DNA from: Sphingobacterium faecium | GTDB lineage: Bacteria; Bacteroidota; Bacteroidia; Sphingobacteriales; Sphingobacteriaceae | DNA: 64,000 bases | Direction: 5' to 3' | Assembly (NCBI RefSeq): GCF_003054045.1 | Contig: NZ_QBKH01000002.1 | Location: 186,001-250,000, forward strand | Part shown: piece after piece, positions 9,616 to 18,800 of the stretch | Layout of the letters: every line of letters begins with the position of its first letter | Numbering within the stretch: the first letter of the stretch is position 1 | Translations under genes and position numbers: made by a program | The notes under the pieces: generated by a model | What the model was told of the DNA's origin: nothing | Database searches by the model: none | What the model saw: only the letters and a program-made list of their open reading frames with translations

Positions 9616-10221
9616 ATGTATAAATATTTTTTTAAACGGATTTTAGATTTTCTAGCTGCATTTTGTGGCCTAATTATCTTATCGCCTATATTTATTATTG
9701 TCTGTATCGGTCTTTACATTGCAAATGATGGTAAACCATTCTTCTTCCAAGCTCGTCCGGGGAAAGGCGGTAAAATCTTCAAGATTATAAAATTCAAAAC
9801 AATGAACGATAAAAAGGATACAAATGGAAACTTGTTGCCAGATGCAGATCGCTTAACACCTATCGGTTCTTTTGTGCGTAAGACTTCATTGGATGAAATA
9901 CCGCAATTAATAAATGTATTAAAAGGTGACATGTCCTTAATTGGGCCAAGACCACTATTGATTCAATATTTGCCTTTATATACAGCAACGCAAAGTCGTC
10001 GTCATGAAGTAAGACCGGGAATTACTGGTTGGGCACAAGTTAATGGGAGAAATGCAATTTCTTGGGAGAAAAAATTTGAATTGGACGTGTGGTATGTTGA
10101 TCATATTTCTCTTGCCACAGATCTTAAAGTTTTTTTTACAACTTTTAAAAAAGTTTTTAAACGTGAAGGAATCTCTGCAGATGGGCATGTAACTATTGAA
10201 CCTTTTAACGGAAATAATTAA
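9616..10221 (+). CDS. pglC: PglC-like initiating phosphoglycosyltransferase
   Basis: This is a small monotopic phosphoglycosyltransferase of 201 residues. One N-terminal reentrant hydrophobic helix (about residues 10-33) precedes the catalytic domain with [14 protein letters not shown] (Asp-93/Glu-94), GPRPLL and [13 protein letters not shown]. The Asp-Glu pair falls at the same numbers as the catalytic dyad of Campylobacter PglC. The size matches PglC rather than the longer WbaP/WcaJ type. It should transfer a phospho-sugar, probably diacetylbacillosamine-1-phosphate, to undecaprenyl phosphate at the inner membrane. This is the priming step for the locus. Confidence 0.9.
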   Translation: MYKYFFKRILDFLAAFCGLIILSPIFIIVCIGLYIANDGKPFFFQARPGKGGKIFKIIKFKTMNDKKDTNGNLLPDADRLTPIGSFVRKTSLDEIPQLINVLKGDMSLIGPRPLLIQYLPLYTATQSRRHEVRPGITGWAQVNGRNAISWEKKFELDVWYVDHISLATDLKVFFTTFKKVFKREGISADGHVTIEPFNGNN

Positions 10222-10232
10222 TTGTTTAGAAT

Positions 10233-10820
10233 ATGTATTTGTTAGGCGCAAGTGGTCATGGTAAAGTCATAGCAGAAATTGCAGAGAGCAATGCTTTACT
10301 AATTGATGGTTTTATCGATACGGATCTCCATAAATTATCGTTATTGGGGTATCCGGTTTTCCACCAAATCCCACGTGAAATTATAGAAGTTATTATCGCT
10401 ATTGGAAATAATAAAATTCGTCAAAAATTAGTCAATAATAATGCTAACTTTAAGTATTCCAAGCTTATACATCCTAATGCAAATGTGTCAAGTCGAGCTC
10501 TTTTAGGCCAGGGAACTGTGGTGATGGCAGGAGTGGCGGTGAATGTCGATGCGAGCATTGGCGATCACTGCATAATTAATACAAATGCTTCTGTTGATCA
10601 TGATTGTGTTATAGGAGATTTTGTGCATATTTCTCCCAATGCTGCTTTAGCTGGAAATGTAACTGTAGGCGAGGGAACACATATTGGAATTGGAGCAGCT
10701 GTCATTCAAGGGATTAAAATTGGTAAATGGTGTACCATAGGCGCGGGAGCTGTTATAATAAGAGATATACAAGATGGATCTACAGTAGTAGGAAATCCGG
10801 GAAGAATAATCAACAAATAG
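10233..10820 (+). CDS. pglD: PglD/NeuD-like sugar-nucleotide N-acetyltransferase
   Basis: The 195-residue protein opens with the Rossmann-like GASGHGKV motif of the PglD/NeuD family and continues with hexapeptide repeats (IGDHCIINTN, VIGDFVHIS, VGEGTHIGIG). His-123 in ASVDHDC sits where the catalytic histidine of Campylobacter PglD lies. It should acetylate the 4-amino group of UDP-4-amino-sugar from acetyl-CoA. It lies between PglC- and PglE-like genes. The 4,6-dehydratase (PglF) that would start the pathway is not in the window. Confidence 0.88.
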   Translation: MYLLGASGHGKVIAEIAESNALLIDGFIDTDLHKLSLLGYPVFHQIPREIIEVIIAIGNNKIRQKLVNNNANFKYSKLIHPNANVSSRALLGQGTVVMAGVAVNVDASIGDHCIINTNASVDHDCVIGDFVHISPNAALAGNVTVGEGTHIGIGAAVIQGIKIGKWCTIGAGAVIIRDIQDGSTVVGNPGRIINK

Positions 10821-10839
10821 AACGATAAATTTAAATATC

Positions 10840-11976
10840 ATGTCAGATAAAATTTGGCTTTCATCCCCACATATGGGAGGTCGTGAATTAACCTATATTC
10901 ATGAAGCCTTTGATGCAAATTGGGTTGCTCCCCTTGGACCAAATGTGAATGGTTTTGAAGAGGATTTAGAAAAGTTTTTAAATGCAGATGTTCAGGTAGC
11001 GGCATTATCGGCTGGTACAGCAGCATTGCATTTAGCATTGATTGAATGCGAAGTGGGCTATGGTGATGAGGTGATTTGTCAGACCATGACATTTTCCGCT
11101 TCTGCCAATCCAATTGCTTATCAAGGCGCTATTCCAGTTTTTGTGGATTCTGAAAAAGACACGTGGAATATGTGCCCAGTGGCACTGAAAGATGCGATCG
11201 TTGATCGAATTGCAAATGGTAAAAAACCCAAAGCAATTATTGTGGTTCATTTATATGGCATGCCAGCAAAAATGGATGAAATTTTAGCTGTAGCACAGGA
11301 GTTTGATATTCCAATTATAGAAGATGCCGCGGAAGCCTTAGGTTCTACCTATAAAGGTAAATCTTGTGGTACGTTTGGAAAGTTTGGTGTACTAAGTTTC
11401 AATGGAAATAAGATTATTACGACTTCGGGCGGTGGTGCATTGGTTTGTCATTCTAAAGAAGATAAAGATAAAGCGGTTTTCTTATCAACTCAAGCTCGTG
11501 ACGATGCCCCTCATTACCAACATTCGCATATTGGTTACAATTATCGGATGTCGAATATTTGTGCAGGTGTAGGCCGTGGCCAAATGGAGGTTTTGGCTTC
11601 TCGTGTGGAAGCTCGCCGTGCTATGACAAATTTTTATGTTGACTTATTTGCTCAGCATAAAGGGGTGACCGTATTTGTGGCGCCCACAGCAGATTTCTAT
11701 TCTAACCATTGGTTAGCTGCCATCACAATTGAACCGACAGAAGCGGGTATTACCCGTGAAGAGCTTCGCTTAGCATTACTGGAGGTTAATATTGAATCAA
11801 GACCGTTATGGAAACCAATGCATTTACAGCCCGTGTTTGAAGGAACACCTTATTATGGCACAAAAGTGGCTGAAGAGTTGTTTGATAAAGGTTTATGTTT
11901 ACCTTCTGGATCGAATTTAACAGACGAGGAAAGAGAACGAATTAAGGTTGCAATACAACAGGCTTTTAGTAAATAA
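10840..11976 (+). CDS. pglE: PglE-like DegT/DnrJ/EryC1/StrS sugar aminotransferase
   Basis: This is a PLP-dependent sugar aminotransferase of 378 residues. It shows SAGTAALHLAL (near residue 57), VVHLYGMPA, EDAAEALG and SFNGNKIIT, where Lys-191 is the internal aldimine lysine. The N-terminal LSSPHMGGRE and the long homology over the whole length fit PglE, which makes UDP-4-amino-4,6-dideoxy-GlcNAc from the 4-keto sugar. It ends the rightward operon and is followed by a two-way terminator hairpin. Confidence 0.9.
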   Translation: MSDKIWLSSPHMGGRELTYIHEAFDANWVAPLGPNVNGFEEDLEKFLNADVQVAALSAGTAALHLALIECEVGYGDEVICQTMTFSASANPIAYQGAIPVFVDSEKDTWNMCPVALKDAIVDRIANGKKPKAIIVVHLYGMPAKMDEILAVAQEFDIPIIEDAAEALGSTYKGKSCGTFGKFGVLSFNGNKIITTSGGGALVCHSKEDKDKAVFLSTQARDDAPHYQHSHIGYNYRMSNICAGVGRGQMEVLASRVEARRAMTNFYVDLFAQHKGVTVFVAPTADFYSNHWLAAITIEPTEAGITREELRLALLEVNIESRPLWKPMHLQPVFEGTPYYGTKVAEELFDKGLCLPSGSNLTDEERERIKVAIQQAFSK

Positions 11977-11990
11977 TAATAATTCATATT

Positions 11991-12028
11991 AATAAGTGGA
12001 GCTTTAAAAACATAAAGCTTCATTTATT
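11991..12028. terminator. Bidirectional intrinsic terminator
   Basis: Inverted repeat with 16-base arms (11991-12006 and 12013-12028) around a 6-base loop, with two G-U type pairs. It lies between the stops of two converging genes, and A/T runs on both flanks allow it to work in both directions. Confidence 0.75.
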
Positions 12029-12030
12029 AT

Positions 12031-13134
12031 TTAATCACGATCAATACCTATAAACTTAGAATAAAGCTTTATTATAGGGAAAAATACAGCTTCTTGCGGT
12101 GCATAAGGATAATAGCGCTTAAAATTGTTCCATAATCGTTTTGCGCCATCGGGATGTACAGAAATTGTTTTAATAGTTTTTCCATTCACAAAACGGTCAT
12201 CATAATATCCGAAATTACCACCCTGCCAAATTTCATTTAACATCCAATTTGATTGCGTATCAGCTGGATATTCGAATGGAATGTCCTCTTTTATAAGTCC
12301 AATGTACTTTTCCAGAATTTGGTGGAGTAGGTGAATCCATTTTAAGATTCCTACTTTATTATACATCTCATATAAAGCCTGTTTGTCAATCTTTCCATTA
12401 TATCTGTTATATAGACGAGCAGCATCACAAATCTGTCGAAATCCTATACCAAAGGAGATCATATGTTTTAGGATGTGAATATTAACTTGTAAGATGTGTA
12501 ATTCGGGTGCTAAGATAGTAACTGGAACACCATTTATCAGTTGAGACTGCTTCTTATTACGATATTTATCTTGCAAGTCATTTAAATATTTATATTTTAA
12601 TGGGCTTCGGATATCAAAAAGCAATTTATGATGTTCAATTGCGATTCCATTGAAGTCATAATCTAAACTAAATCCAGCAGTGTCTTTAAAGGGATGCTTC
12701 TTTTGTTTTAACAATTCTCTTGCTTGTGCATAGCCATTATTTTCAAAATACCAGTCGATATCTCCACATACGCGATGCTCAGGCTTAGCGTAGCAAGCAG
12801 CGACACCTTGTCCCTTTTGCAAAATTGGTTTTAAACCGCTTCTGGTGAAAATTTGTTGTTGTTTTGCGATTACAGCATTCATTTTTGCATTGTGACGTTC
12901 AATTTGATCGACACGAACAGTCCATTGCATGCGTAATGTATGTGGCGGGAGTTGTGCTTCATCTAAAAATGAAAAACTGTCGTAAATAATACCTTCCACT
13001 GTATGTATGCATGCCAATTGGTAAATCTGTGTCCATTCTTGGAAGGTTAATTTTTGATCCAAAGCAATAGAGCTTTTTTGCCAAAGTCCACTTCGTAATA
13101 ATTGAAGAAATAAATCAAGCAGTCTATTGTCCAT
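12031..13134 (-). CDS. Nucleotidyltransferase-fold family protein (NTP_transf_5-like)
   Basis: The 367-residue cytosolic protein has the layout of the uncharacterised nucleotidyltransferase family common in Bacteroidota and cyanobacterial polysaccharide loci. A helical N-terminal domain is followed by LQKGQG (106-110) and CGDIDWYF, where Asp-125 and Asp-127 form the expected metal-binding pair. The family is thought to be a polymerase-beta-type nucleotidyltransferase; no substrate is known. It is read opposite to both flanking operons. A TATATTTG-like -7 element lies 23 bases upstream of the start (13157-13164, minus strand) without a clear -33 partner. Confidence 0.75.
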   Translation of the reverse strand: MDNRLLDLFLQLLRSGLWQKSSIALDQKLTFQEWTQIYQLACIHTVEGIIYDSFSFLDEAQLPPHTLRMQWTVRVDQIERHNAKMNAVIAKQQQIFTRSGLKPILQKGQGVAACYAKPEHRVCGDIDWYFENNGYAQARELLKQKKHPFKDTAGFSLDYDFNGIAIEHHKLLFDIRSPLKYKYLNDLQDKYRNKKQSQLINGVPVTILAPELHILQVNIHILKHMISFGIGFRQICDAARLYNRYNGKIDKQALYEMYNKVGILKWIHLLHQILEKYIGLIKEDIPFEYPADTQSNWMLNEIWQGGNFGYYDDRFVNGKTIKTISVHPDGAKRLWNNFKRYYPYAPQEAVFFPIIKLYSKFIGIDRD

Positions 13135-13296
13135 TTAGTTTTGGGAAAAATTTATTCAAATATAGCTATTTTACTGTTGATGACTAAATTGAAAGGTTAC
13201 TAAATTTATAATTATAAAATGATATTTGAGATTTTTAGGCATTATCTTTGCTAAAGCGTTCTTGAAAATTCTTCTTTTGTTATTAATTAATTTTAA

Positions 13297-13329
13297 TTGG
13301 GATAGTGTGAGGAAAATAATATATTTTTG
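13297..13329 (+). promoter_or_regulatory. Bacteroidota-type promoter for the export/kinase operon
   Basis: TTG at 13297-13299 and TATTTTTG at 13322-13329 are separated by 22 bases, which fits the -33 TTG / -7 TAnnTTTG consensus of Bacteroidota. The predicted transcript would have a leader of roughly 35 bases before the export lipoprotein gene. Confidence 0.6.
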
Positions 13330-13371
13330 TCATTATATAAAGCAAAATAAATCTTATAATTTGAATAGAAC

Positions 13372-14154
13372 ATGCGATTAATCTCAAAGTATGGTGTAGC
13401 ATTAGCACTGTTTACAGTGTTCCTAATGTTTCTTAGTTCTTGTGGATCCCGTAAAAGTATGGTTTATCTACAGCCGGATTCTACACAAATAATTACTAGC
13501 TATGAGCAGTATATCCCCAAAATACAAAAAAACGATATTTTAACAATAGTAGTTTCTGCCACTGATCCCAAAGTTACTGCACCATTTAATCCTGTTAGCT
13601 CCTTGGCCTCTAACAATATGACTCAAGCAGTTGATATGGCCCTTCGTCCAACTTATACAGTGGATGTTGATGGAAATATTATTTTGCCGATGTTAGGTAA
13701 AGTACATGTTGAAGGACTAACTCGATTACAAGCTATAGAAAAAATTAGAGATGAGCTTAGTCAATATATTAAGGATCCAGGTGTCAATATGAACTTTAAT
13801 AACTTTAGAGTTTCCGTTTTGGGAGAAGTTGCTCGGCCAGGTTCATTTATTATGCCAACAGAACGTGTAACTATATTGGAGGCTTTAGGTATGGCGGGTG
13901 ATTTAACAATTCGGGGCGTACGTCAGCATGTGACTTTAATTAGGGAAGTTAATGGACAAAAAAGTATGCATCATTTAGATTTAACGAAGCAAGAAACTTT
14001 GAATTCACCCTATTATTATTTGGCGCAGAATGACGTAATTTACGTTGAACCCAATAAGGCGCAAATCAACAACTCTAAGTTAGGAGCCAATACAAATATT
14101 ATTATTTCAATTGCAGGTCTCCTTATTACCGTTATTTCAGTATTGACACGCTAA
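13372..14154 (+). CDS. Wza-like polysaccharide export lipoprotein (OPX family)
   Basis: The 260-residue protein has a lipoprotein signal (lipobox LSSC, Cys-24). Next come the Poly_export domain (IQKNDILTIVVSATDP, about 53-68; YTVDVDGNIILPMLG) and an SLBB-like repeat (VSVLGEVARPGSF). A C-terminal hydrophobic helix (last 25 residues) resembles the membrane-spanning end of short Bacteroidota OPX proteins. It would form the periplasmic/outer-membrane conduit for the polymer. It is paired with the Wzc-like kinase 8 bases downstream, the usual OPX-PCP arrangement. Confidence 0.9.
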   Translation: MRLISKYGVALALFTVFLMFLSSCGSRKSMVYLQPDSTQIITSYEQYIPKIQKNDILTIVVSATDPKVTAPFNPVSSLASNNMTQAVDMALRPTYTVDVDGNIILPMLGKVHVEGLTRLQAIEKIRDELSQYIKDPGVNMNFNNFRVSVLGEVARPGSFIMPTERVTILEALGMAGDLTIRGVRQHVTLIREVNGQKSMHHLDLTKQETLNSPYYYLAQNDVIYVEPNKAQINNSKLGANTNIIISIAGLLITVISVLTR

Positions 14155-14162
14155 TATTATCA

Positions 14163-16559
14163 ATGGAACATCAACCAAAACAGATCAAGGAAAATCACGA
14201 AGAAGAATTTAACCTGAGACAGCTCTTCGAGCAATATGCCTTTTATTGGAAATGGTTCATATTAGCAGTTGTTCTTTCAGTAGGAACGGCTGTCATCTAT
14301 CTGCGCTACGCTCAGAAAACTTATAATACAACTGCTAAAATTCTTTTAAAAGATGAGAGAAGCGCTTCTGCGGGTGAATTAGCCGGTATCGCTGAATTAA
14401 GTAGTAGTATGGGATTTGGGGGTAGTAGGTCAGCTTTTGTAACCGATCAAATTGCTGTATTATCGTCTAGAAGGTTAATCCGAAAGGTAGTGGACCAGCA
14501 CCACTTAAATATAAATTATTCTGCTAAAGGACAGATCCGTTCTCGAGAAATCTTAGAACGTGATATGCCTTTTATTATCCAACCGCAAGGAGATATGGAT
14601 AGCACTCGTTTGAATTTACAAGTTCGCATAGAAGGTAGTAATCTCCAAATAACTAATTTATCATCCGGGGAAAAATTAATAGCCAATTTTGATAAGCCTA
14701 CTAAAATTGGCAAACACTCTGTAGTTTTTAGGAAAAATCAAAATAAGCACTTTGATATAGATACTGATTATGAAATTAGAGTAATACCAAAGGATTGGGC
14801 AGTAGATGCGACTTTAGGTGCAATTAATATTATGCCTAATAAAGAAATGCAATCTTACATTGTTAATTTTTCAATGGTTTCGCGTTTGAGTAAAAAAGCA
14901 GATTTAATATTGAATAGTTTAATTGATATTTATAATGCGGATTTGACCAATGATAAAATGCGGATGACGCGAGCAACCTCTGATTTTATTAATAAGCGTC
15001 TCGTTTTAATTTCAAAAGATCTATCTGGAGCTGATGAAGAAGTTGCAGATTTTAAATCTTCTAACTCGATGGTTGACATGGGTACTGAGGCTGGAGTTTA
15101 CTTAAATAATGCGTCTGAAAATGATAAAAAAGTTTTAGAATATCGGACTCAATTACAATTGGTCGATCATATGAACGATTTTCTTAAGGGCGAAAAGGAA
15201 GGAAAATTATTACCATCAAATATTGGTTTACAAGATGCTTCTATAGGGGGGGCGATTGAAGGATATAATAAATTAGTTTTAGAACGGGATGATTTATTGA
15301 AATCTGCCTCAAATTTAAACCCAACTGTAATTGCATTAAACCAAAGTATAGAAGAAAATCGGAATAATATTCGTCGTTCTCTCGAAAACTATCAACAGGT
15401 TACTAAATTGGCTTTAAATAGCATCGAAAGAAAATCGAGTGAAATTAGAGGTAGAATCAATTCCATACCAAATCAAGAACAGGGATTTAAGAAAATTTCT
15501 AGACAGCAACAAATAGTAGAATCACTTTACTTATTATTATTGCAAAAGCGTGAAGAATCTGAAGTACGAGCTGCCGCAACTCCAGACAATTTAAAAATTA
15601 TTGATGCTGCATACGGAAACGGAGTGCCCGTCTCTCCTAATAATAAAATTGTGCTGTTAGCATCATTGGTTTTTGGTCTACTAATTCCCTTTTTGATATT
15701 ATATTTGAAATTTTTATTCGATAATAAAATCCATTCCCGTAAGGATATTGAAGATGTGGTCAAGATACCAGTATTGGGTGAAATTCCAAGTTCGGAAGAT
15801 ACGGTTATCCATCAAAATGATCGTTCATCTTTAGCCGAAGCATTTAGGATCTTGCGGACTAATATGAATTTTATGTTTGGTGCGGATAAAAAGGATACTT
15901 CAAAGGTGATATTTGTGACTTCAACAATTTCAGGTGAGGGTAAATCTTTTGTAACAACCAATCTTGCTCAAATTTTATCCATGTCTGATAAACGTGTTTT
16001 GTTAATAGGTGCGGATATTCGGAGTCCAAAAGTTTTGGATTATTTAGGGTTATCTCACTTGCAACATACGAATGTCGGTATTACGCAGTTTCTGATTAAT
16101 CCAGATATGGATGTGGATAATATCATCATCAAGAAGCCGGGTAATTACGATTTTGATGTTGTTTATTCGGGGTATATTGCTCCAAATCCAGCTGAGTTGT
16201 TGATGAATGGACATTTTGATGATGTGATTAAATATACACGAGAACATTATGATTACATTTTAGTGGATACAGCACCAGTAAGTTTAGTAACAGATACCTT
16301 ATTAATTGCTCATAATGCTGATTTGACCTTATATGTATCACGTGTCAACTACTTGGATAAACGTTTATTACAAGTGCCCCGTGAACTTTACGTAGAAGGA
16401 AAGTTGAAAAACTTAGCATCCGTGGTTAATGATGTGGACTTTGCTCGTGGTTATGGTTATGGTTACGGCTATGGTTATGGATATGGAGACAAAGGCACAA
16501 AAAAAACTGGTCTAGATAAATTATGGCAAACTTTAAAAACTAAAATAGGTTTAAAATAG
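14163..16559 (+). CDS. Wzc-like polysaccharide co-polymerase / tyrosine autokinase
   Basis: The 798-residue inner-membrane protein has an N-terminal Wzz domain with two membrane segments (about 33-50 and 497-518) flanking a large periplasmic coiled-coil region (GNVR-like, to about 480). The cytosolic BY-kinase domain follows: Walker A SGEGKS (Lys-594), Walker A' IGADIR (Asp-618) and Walker B LVDTAP (Asp-702). The tail carries six tyrosines alternating with glycine (764-774), the expected autophosphorylation cluster. It would control chain length and export together with the OPX lipoprotein upstream. Confidence 0.93.
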   Translation: MEHQPKQIKENHEEEFNLRQLFEQYAFYWKWFILAVVLSVGTAVIYLRYAQKTYNTTAKILLKDERSASAGELAGIAELSSSMGFGGSRSAFVTDQIAVLSSRRLIRKVVDQHHLNINYSAKGQIRSREILERDMPFIIQPQGDMDSTRLNLQVRIEGSNLQITNLSSGEKLIANFDKPTKIGKHSVVFRKNQNKHFDIDTDYEIRVIPKDWAVDATLGAINIMPNKEMQSYIVNFSMVSRLSKKADLILNSLIDIYNADLTNDKMRMTRATSDFINKRLVLISKDLSGADEEVADFKSSNSMVDMGTEAGVYLNNASENDKKVLEYRTQLQLVDHMNDFLKGEKEGKLLPSNIGLQDASIGGAIEGYNKLVLERDDLLKSASNLNPTVIALNQSIEENRNNIRRSLENYQQVTKLALNSIERKSSEIRGRINSIPNQEQGFKKISRQQQIVESLYLLLLQKREESEVRAAATPDNLKIIDAAYGNGVPVSPNNKIVLLASLVFGLLIPFLILYLKFLFDNKIHSRKDIEDVVKIPVLGEIPSSEDTVIHQNDRSSLAEAFRILRTNMNFMFGADKKDTSKVIFVTSTISGEGKSFVTTNLAQILSMSDKRVLLIGADIRSPKVLDYLGLSHLQHTNVGITQFLINPDMDVDNIIIKKPGNYDFDVVYSGYIAPNPAELLMNGHFDDVIKYTREHYDYILVDTAPVSLVTDTLLIAHNADLTLYVSRVNYLDKRLLQVPRELYVEGKLKNLASVVNDVDFARGYGYGYGYGYGYGDKGTKKTGLDKLWQTLKTKIGLK
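16449..16487 (+). repeat. Gly-Tyr tandem repeat encoding the kinase tyrosine cluster
   Basis: Six near-identical 6-base units (ggt/ggc/gga + tat/tac) encode alternating Gly-Tyr at residues 763-775 of the tyrosine autokinase. Short direct repeats like these can slip, so the tyrosine count may vary among strains (inference). Confidence 0.8.
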
Positions 16560-16576
16560 ATAACTAAATATCATCT

Positions 16577-16614
16577 AAAAAGGCGCATTTCTCATAGCAG
16601 AAATGCGCCTTTTT
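16577..16614 (+). terminator. Strong intrinsic terminator after the kinase gene
   Basis: Perfect 16-base inverted repeat (arms 16577-16592 and 16599-16614, loop of 6) with a GC-rich core and a run of Ts at the end. It closes the export/kinase operon. Confidence 0.9.
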
Positions 16615-16773
16615 TGTATTTATTTTATTCTAGTTTACTTTGAATCTCATGAGTATGGCTCAAAAATTGCTAGAAACCTTCATGAAAAACAAAGCTTGGT
16701 ACACATACAATTCTTTTATTTGCAACAACAATGTGACCAATAAATCGTTTCTTATAACAAATCAACTCATACA

Positions 16774-17457
16774 ATGAAAAAACTATTTTTTACCCTTATG
16801 ATGTTCGGCTGTCTGGCGACTGCTTCAGCTCAGTTTTCTCGCCCTATCAGTATAGGGGCAGGAGCAGGAGTTTCTTACGGTCTGACAGATCTAAAAAACA
16901 CAAAAGTACATTTTGCTTGGTATGGCGAAGGAGATTATTTATTAAGTCCTTTTATATCCGTTGGATTACAAGCACAAAAAGGTGAACTGAGTGGTAATAA
17001 TGGTGATAATTCGTATAATAATAGCTACTATGCCGGTAACGCAAATGCTAAATTGCGATTAGGACAATTTATGGATTTACCTGATAATTATAGCAATTAT
17101 ACATTAGGTGCTAGTAATTTGCAACGTATTTTATCCAATGTGTATGTAGGTGCAGGGGCAGGATTAATGAAAAATCGGATCAAACGTAATTTCACAACTG
17201 CTTATAATGAGGGGGTAGTAGATCGAGGAGGTGAAATACCTGAGGATCGATCGGGCATTCATTTTATCGTTCCATTGAATATTGGGGTAGATATCCCTTT
17301 TGGAAGAACATTATATGGACCTAAATGGGCAATTAATGTTAATTATCAACACGGCTTAACGTTTAATGATAATGTGGATGGGGTTGTGCTTGGCAAAAAC
17401 GACCAGTTTGGCATGATGTCCGTAGGTGTGAAATATGCATTTTTTAACCGAAATTAA
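16774..17457 (+). CDS. Outer-membrane beta-barrel protein of unknown role
   Basis: The 227-residue protein has a signal peptide (to about ASAQ, residue 20). Alternating amphipathic strands with glycine/aromatic pairs (ISIGAGAGVSYG, YVGAGAGLMKNR) end in a C-terminal aromatic residue pattern (VGVKYAFFNRN), typical of small outer-membrane barrels. It does not show PorP/SprF or PorT signatures. It lies 42 bases before gldK and could be co-transcribed with it, which hints at a link to type IX secretion or the cell surface (inference). Confidence 0.6.
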   Translation: MKKLFFTLMMFGCLATASAQFSRPISIGAGAGVSYGLTDLKNTKVHFAWYGEGDYLLSPFISVGLQAQKGELSGNNGDNSYNNSYYAGNANAKLRLGQFMDLPDNYSNYTLGASNLQRILSNVYVGAGAGLMKNRIKRNFTTAYNEGVVDRGGEIPEDRSGIHFIVPLNIGVDIPFGRTLYGPKWAINVNYQHGLTFNDNVDGVVLGKNDQFGMMSVGVKYAFFNRN

Positions 17458-17499
17458 TTTTGACCTTTACTTAATTAACATTTAATAATAGCAGTAATT

Positions 17500-18792
17500 A
17501 TGAATAATATGAAAAAATACGTTCCGAATCCTACTATCGGTCTGGTTTTTTTAGCAGTTTTGATCTGTATGCAAGCTTGTAAATCAAGTTCATCAATATA
17601 TAAAGCTCCTAAAGTAAATGCTTTTCGTGCAGGAACGCTTCCTGCGCCTCCGGGAATGGTTTATGTCCCTTCTGGAACGATCCTCTTTAAAAGTTCTCTG
17701 GATACGGCTGATACCGGTAAAAATGTAAGTCTAAGTGCTTTTTTTATCGATGAAGCCGAAGTCACGAATAAACAGTACCGTGAATTTATTAACTGGGTGG
17801 CAGATTCAATCGCCATTACGGATTATTTACAAGATGATCAGTATTTTTTAAATACCGGTGAACCGGCAGAGGAACGGAAGATTGATTGGAAAAAAGTAAA
17901 AAAGGTTTCGCCTTTATGGAAAAGTAATGATCCAACAATAAGAGAGCGTTTAGCACCTATGTTACTGGTACAGGGTACAAAAAGAATGCTTAACCCTGAT
18001 GTGCTTCGATATGAGTTTTCATATCAAAAAACAAAAGGTAATGCGAAAAAAGAATTCGTCACAGAACAAGTGCCTGTCATGCCTGTCAACGATATCTGGT
18101 CGAGTGATTTCCCAAATGCACAGCTGGCTTCACTAGATATGAATTACTTTACACATGAGTCTTTTGATTATTACCCGGTAGTAGGTGTCACTTGGAGACA
18201 AGCGCGTGCTTTTACCGATTGGCGAGGTAAGGAGTTTATGGCGACGATCATGAAGAATTCATACCTCAGTGGTTACCAATTGACATTAAGTCTCCCTACA
18301 GAAGCGCAATGGCAATATGCTGCGGAAGGTAAATTGGATCCTCGTGATACCACTACTACAAAACGCTTAACGATTGATGGTGCTGAAGGTAAAGACAGAT
18401 TAGCGGTCAACTTTAAGCAAGGTGATGGTACCTACTCTCGTGATGGTGCTACGTTTACCCTGCCAGTGAAATCATATACCCCCAATGCTTTTGGACTTTA
18501 TAATATGGCTGGGAATGTGTCGGAGTGGACCTTAGATGCTTTTAGCCCGTCTGCAACGGTATTTGTCAATGATTTAAATCCGGCACTTTTATATGATGCC
18601 GATGAGAAAGATGCGGATGCACTGAAAAGAAAAGTCGTCCGTGGTGGTTCTTGGAAAGATAATGGAGAGCAGCTGAATACGGATACACGTAATTATTCGG
18701 TGGACTATGAACCTCACTCGTACATCGGTTTCCGCTGTGTAATGGCTGCATTTGAAATGCCTACGGTACAAAGTAAGACTAGAAAATATTAA
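17500..18792 (+). CDS. gldK: GldK/PorK type IX secretion outer-membrane lipoprotein
   Basis: The 430-residue protein has a lipoprotein signal (Cys-27 after MQA) and a formylglycine-generating-enzyme-like fold spread over GMVYVPSGT (about 51-59), DEAEVTNKQYREF, SLPTEAQWQYAA, NMAGNVSEWT and VRGGSWKDN. This is the signature of GldK, which forms the periplasmic ring under the outer membrane with GldN in the type IX secretion/gliding machine. A second ATG three codons in is an alternative start. gldN follows 8 bases later. The usual downstream partners gldL and gldM are not here but lie on the opposite strand about 5 kb away. Confidence 0.93.
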   Translation: MNNMKKYVPNPTIGLVFLAVLICMQACKSSSSIYKAPKVNAFRAGTLPAPPGMVYVPSGTILFKSSLDTADTGKNVSLSAFFIDEAEVTNKQYREFINWVADSIAITDYLQDDQYFLNTGEPAEERKIDWKKVKKVSPLWKSNDPTIRERLAPMLLVQGTKRMLNPDVLRYEFSYQKTKGNAKKEFVTEQVPVMPVNDIWSSDFPNAQLASLDMNYFTHESFDYYPVVGVTWRQARAFTDWRGKEFMATIMKNSYLSGYQLTLSLPTEAQWQYAAEGKLDPRDTTTTKRLTIDGAEGKDRLAVNFKQGDGTYSRDGATFTLPVKSYTPNAFGLYNMAGNVSEWTLDAFSPSATVFVNDLNPALLYDADEKDADALKRKVVRGGSWKDNGEQLNTDTRNYSVDYEPHSYIGFRCVMAAFEMPTVQSKTRKY

Positions 18793-18800
18793 AAGCAAAC

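Noticed and set aside
16774..17457. Assignment of the small barrel as PorP/SprF or PorT
   Set aside because: Length and motifs do not fit either family; only a generic outer-membrane barrel can be supported.
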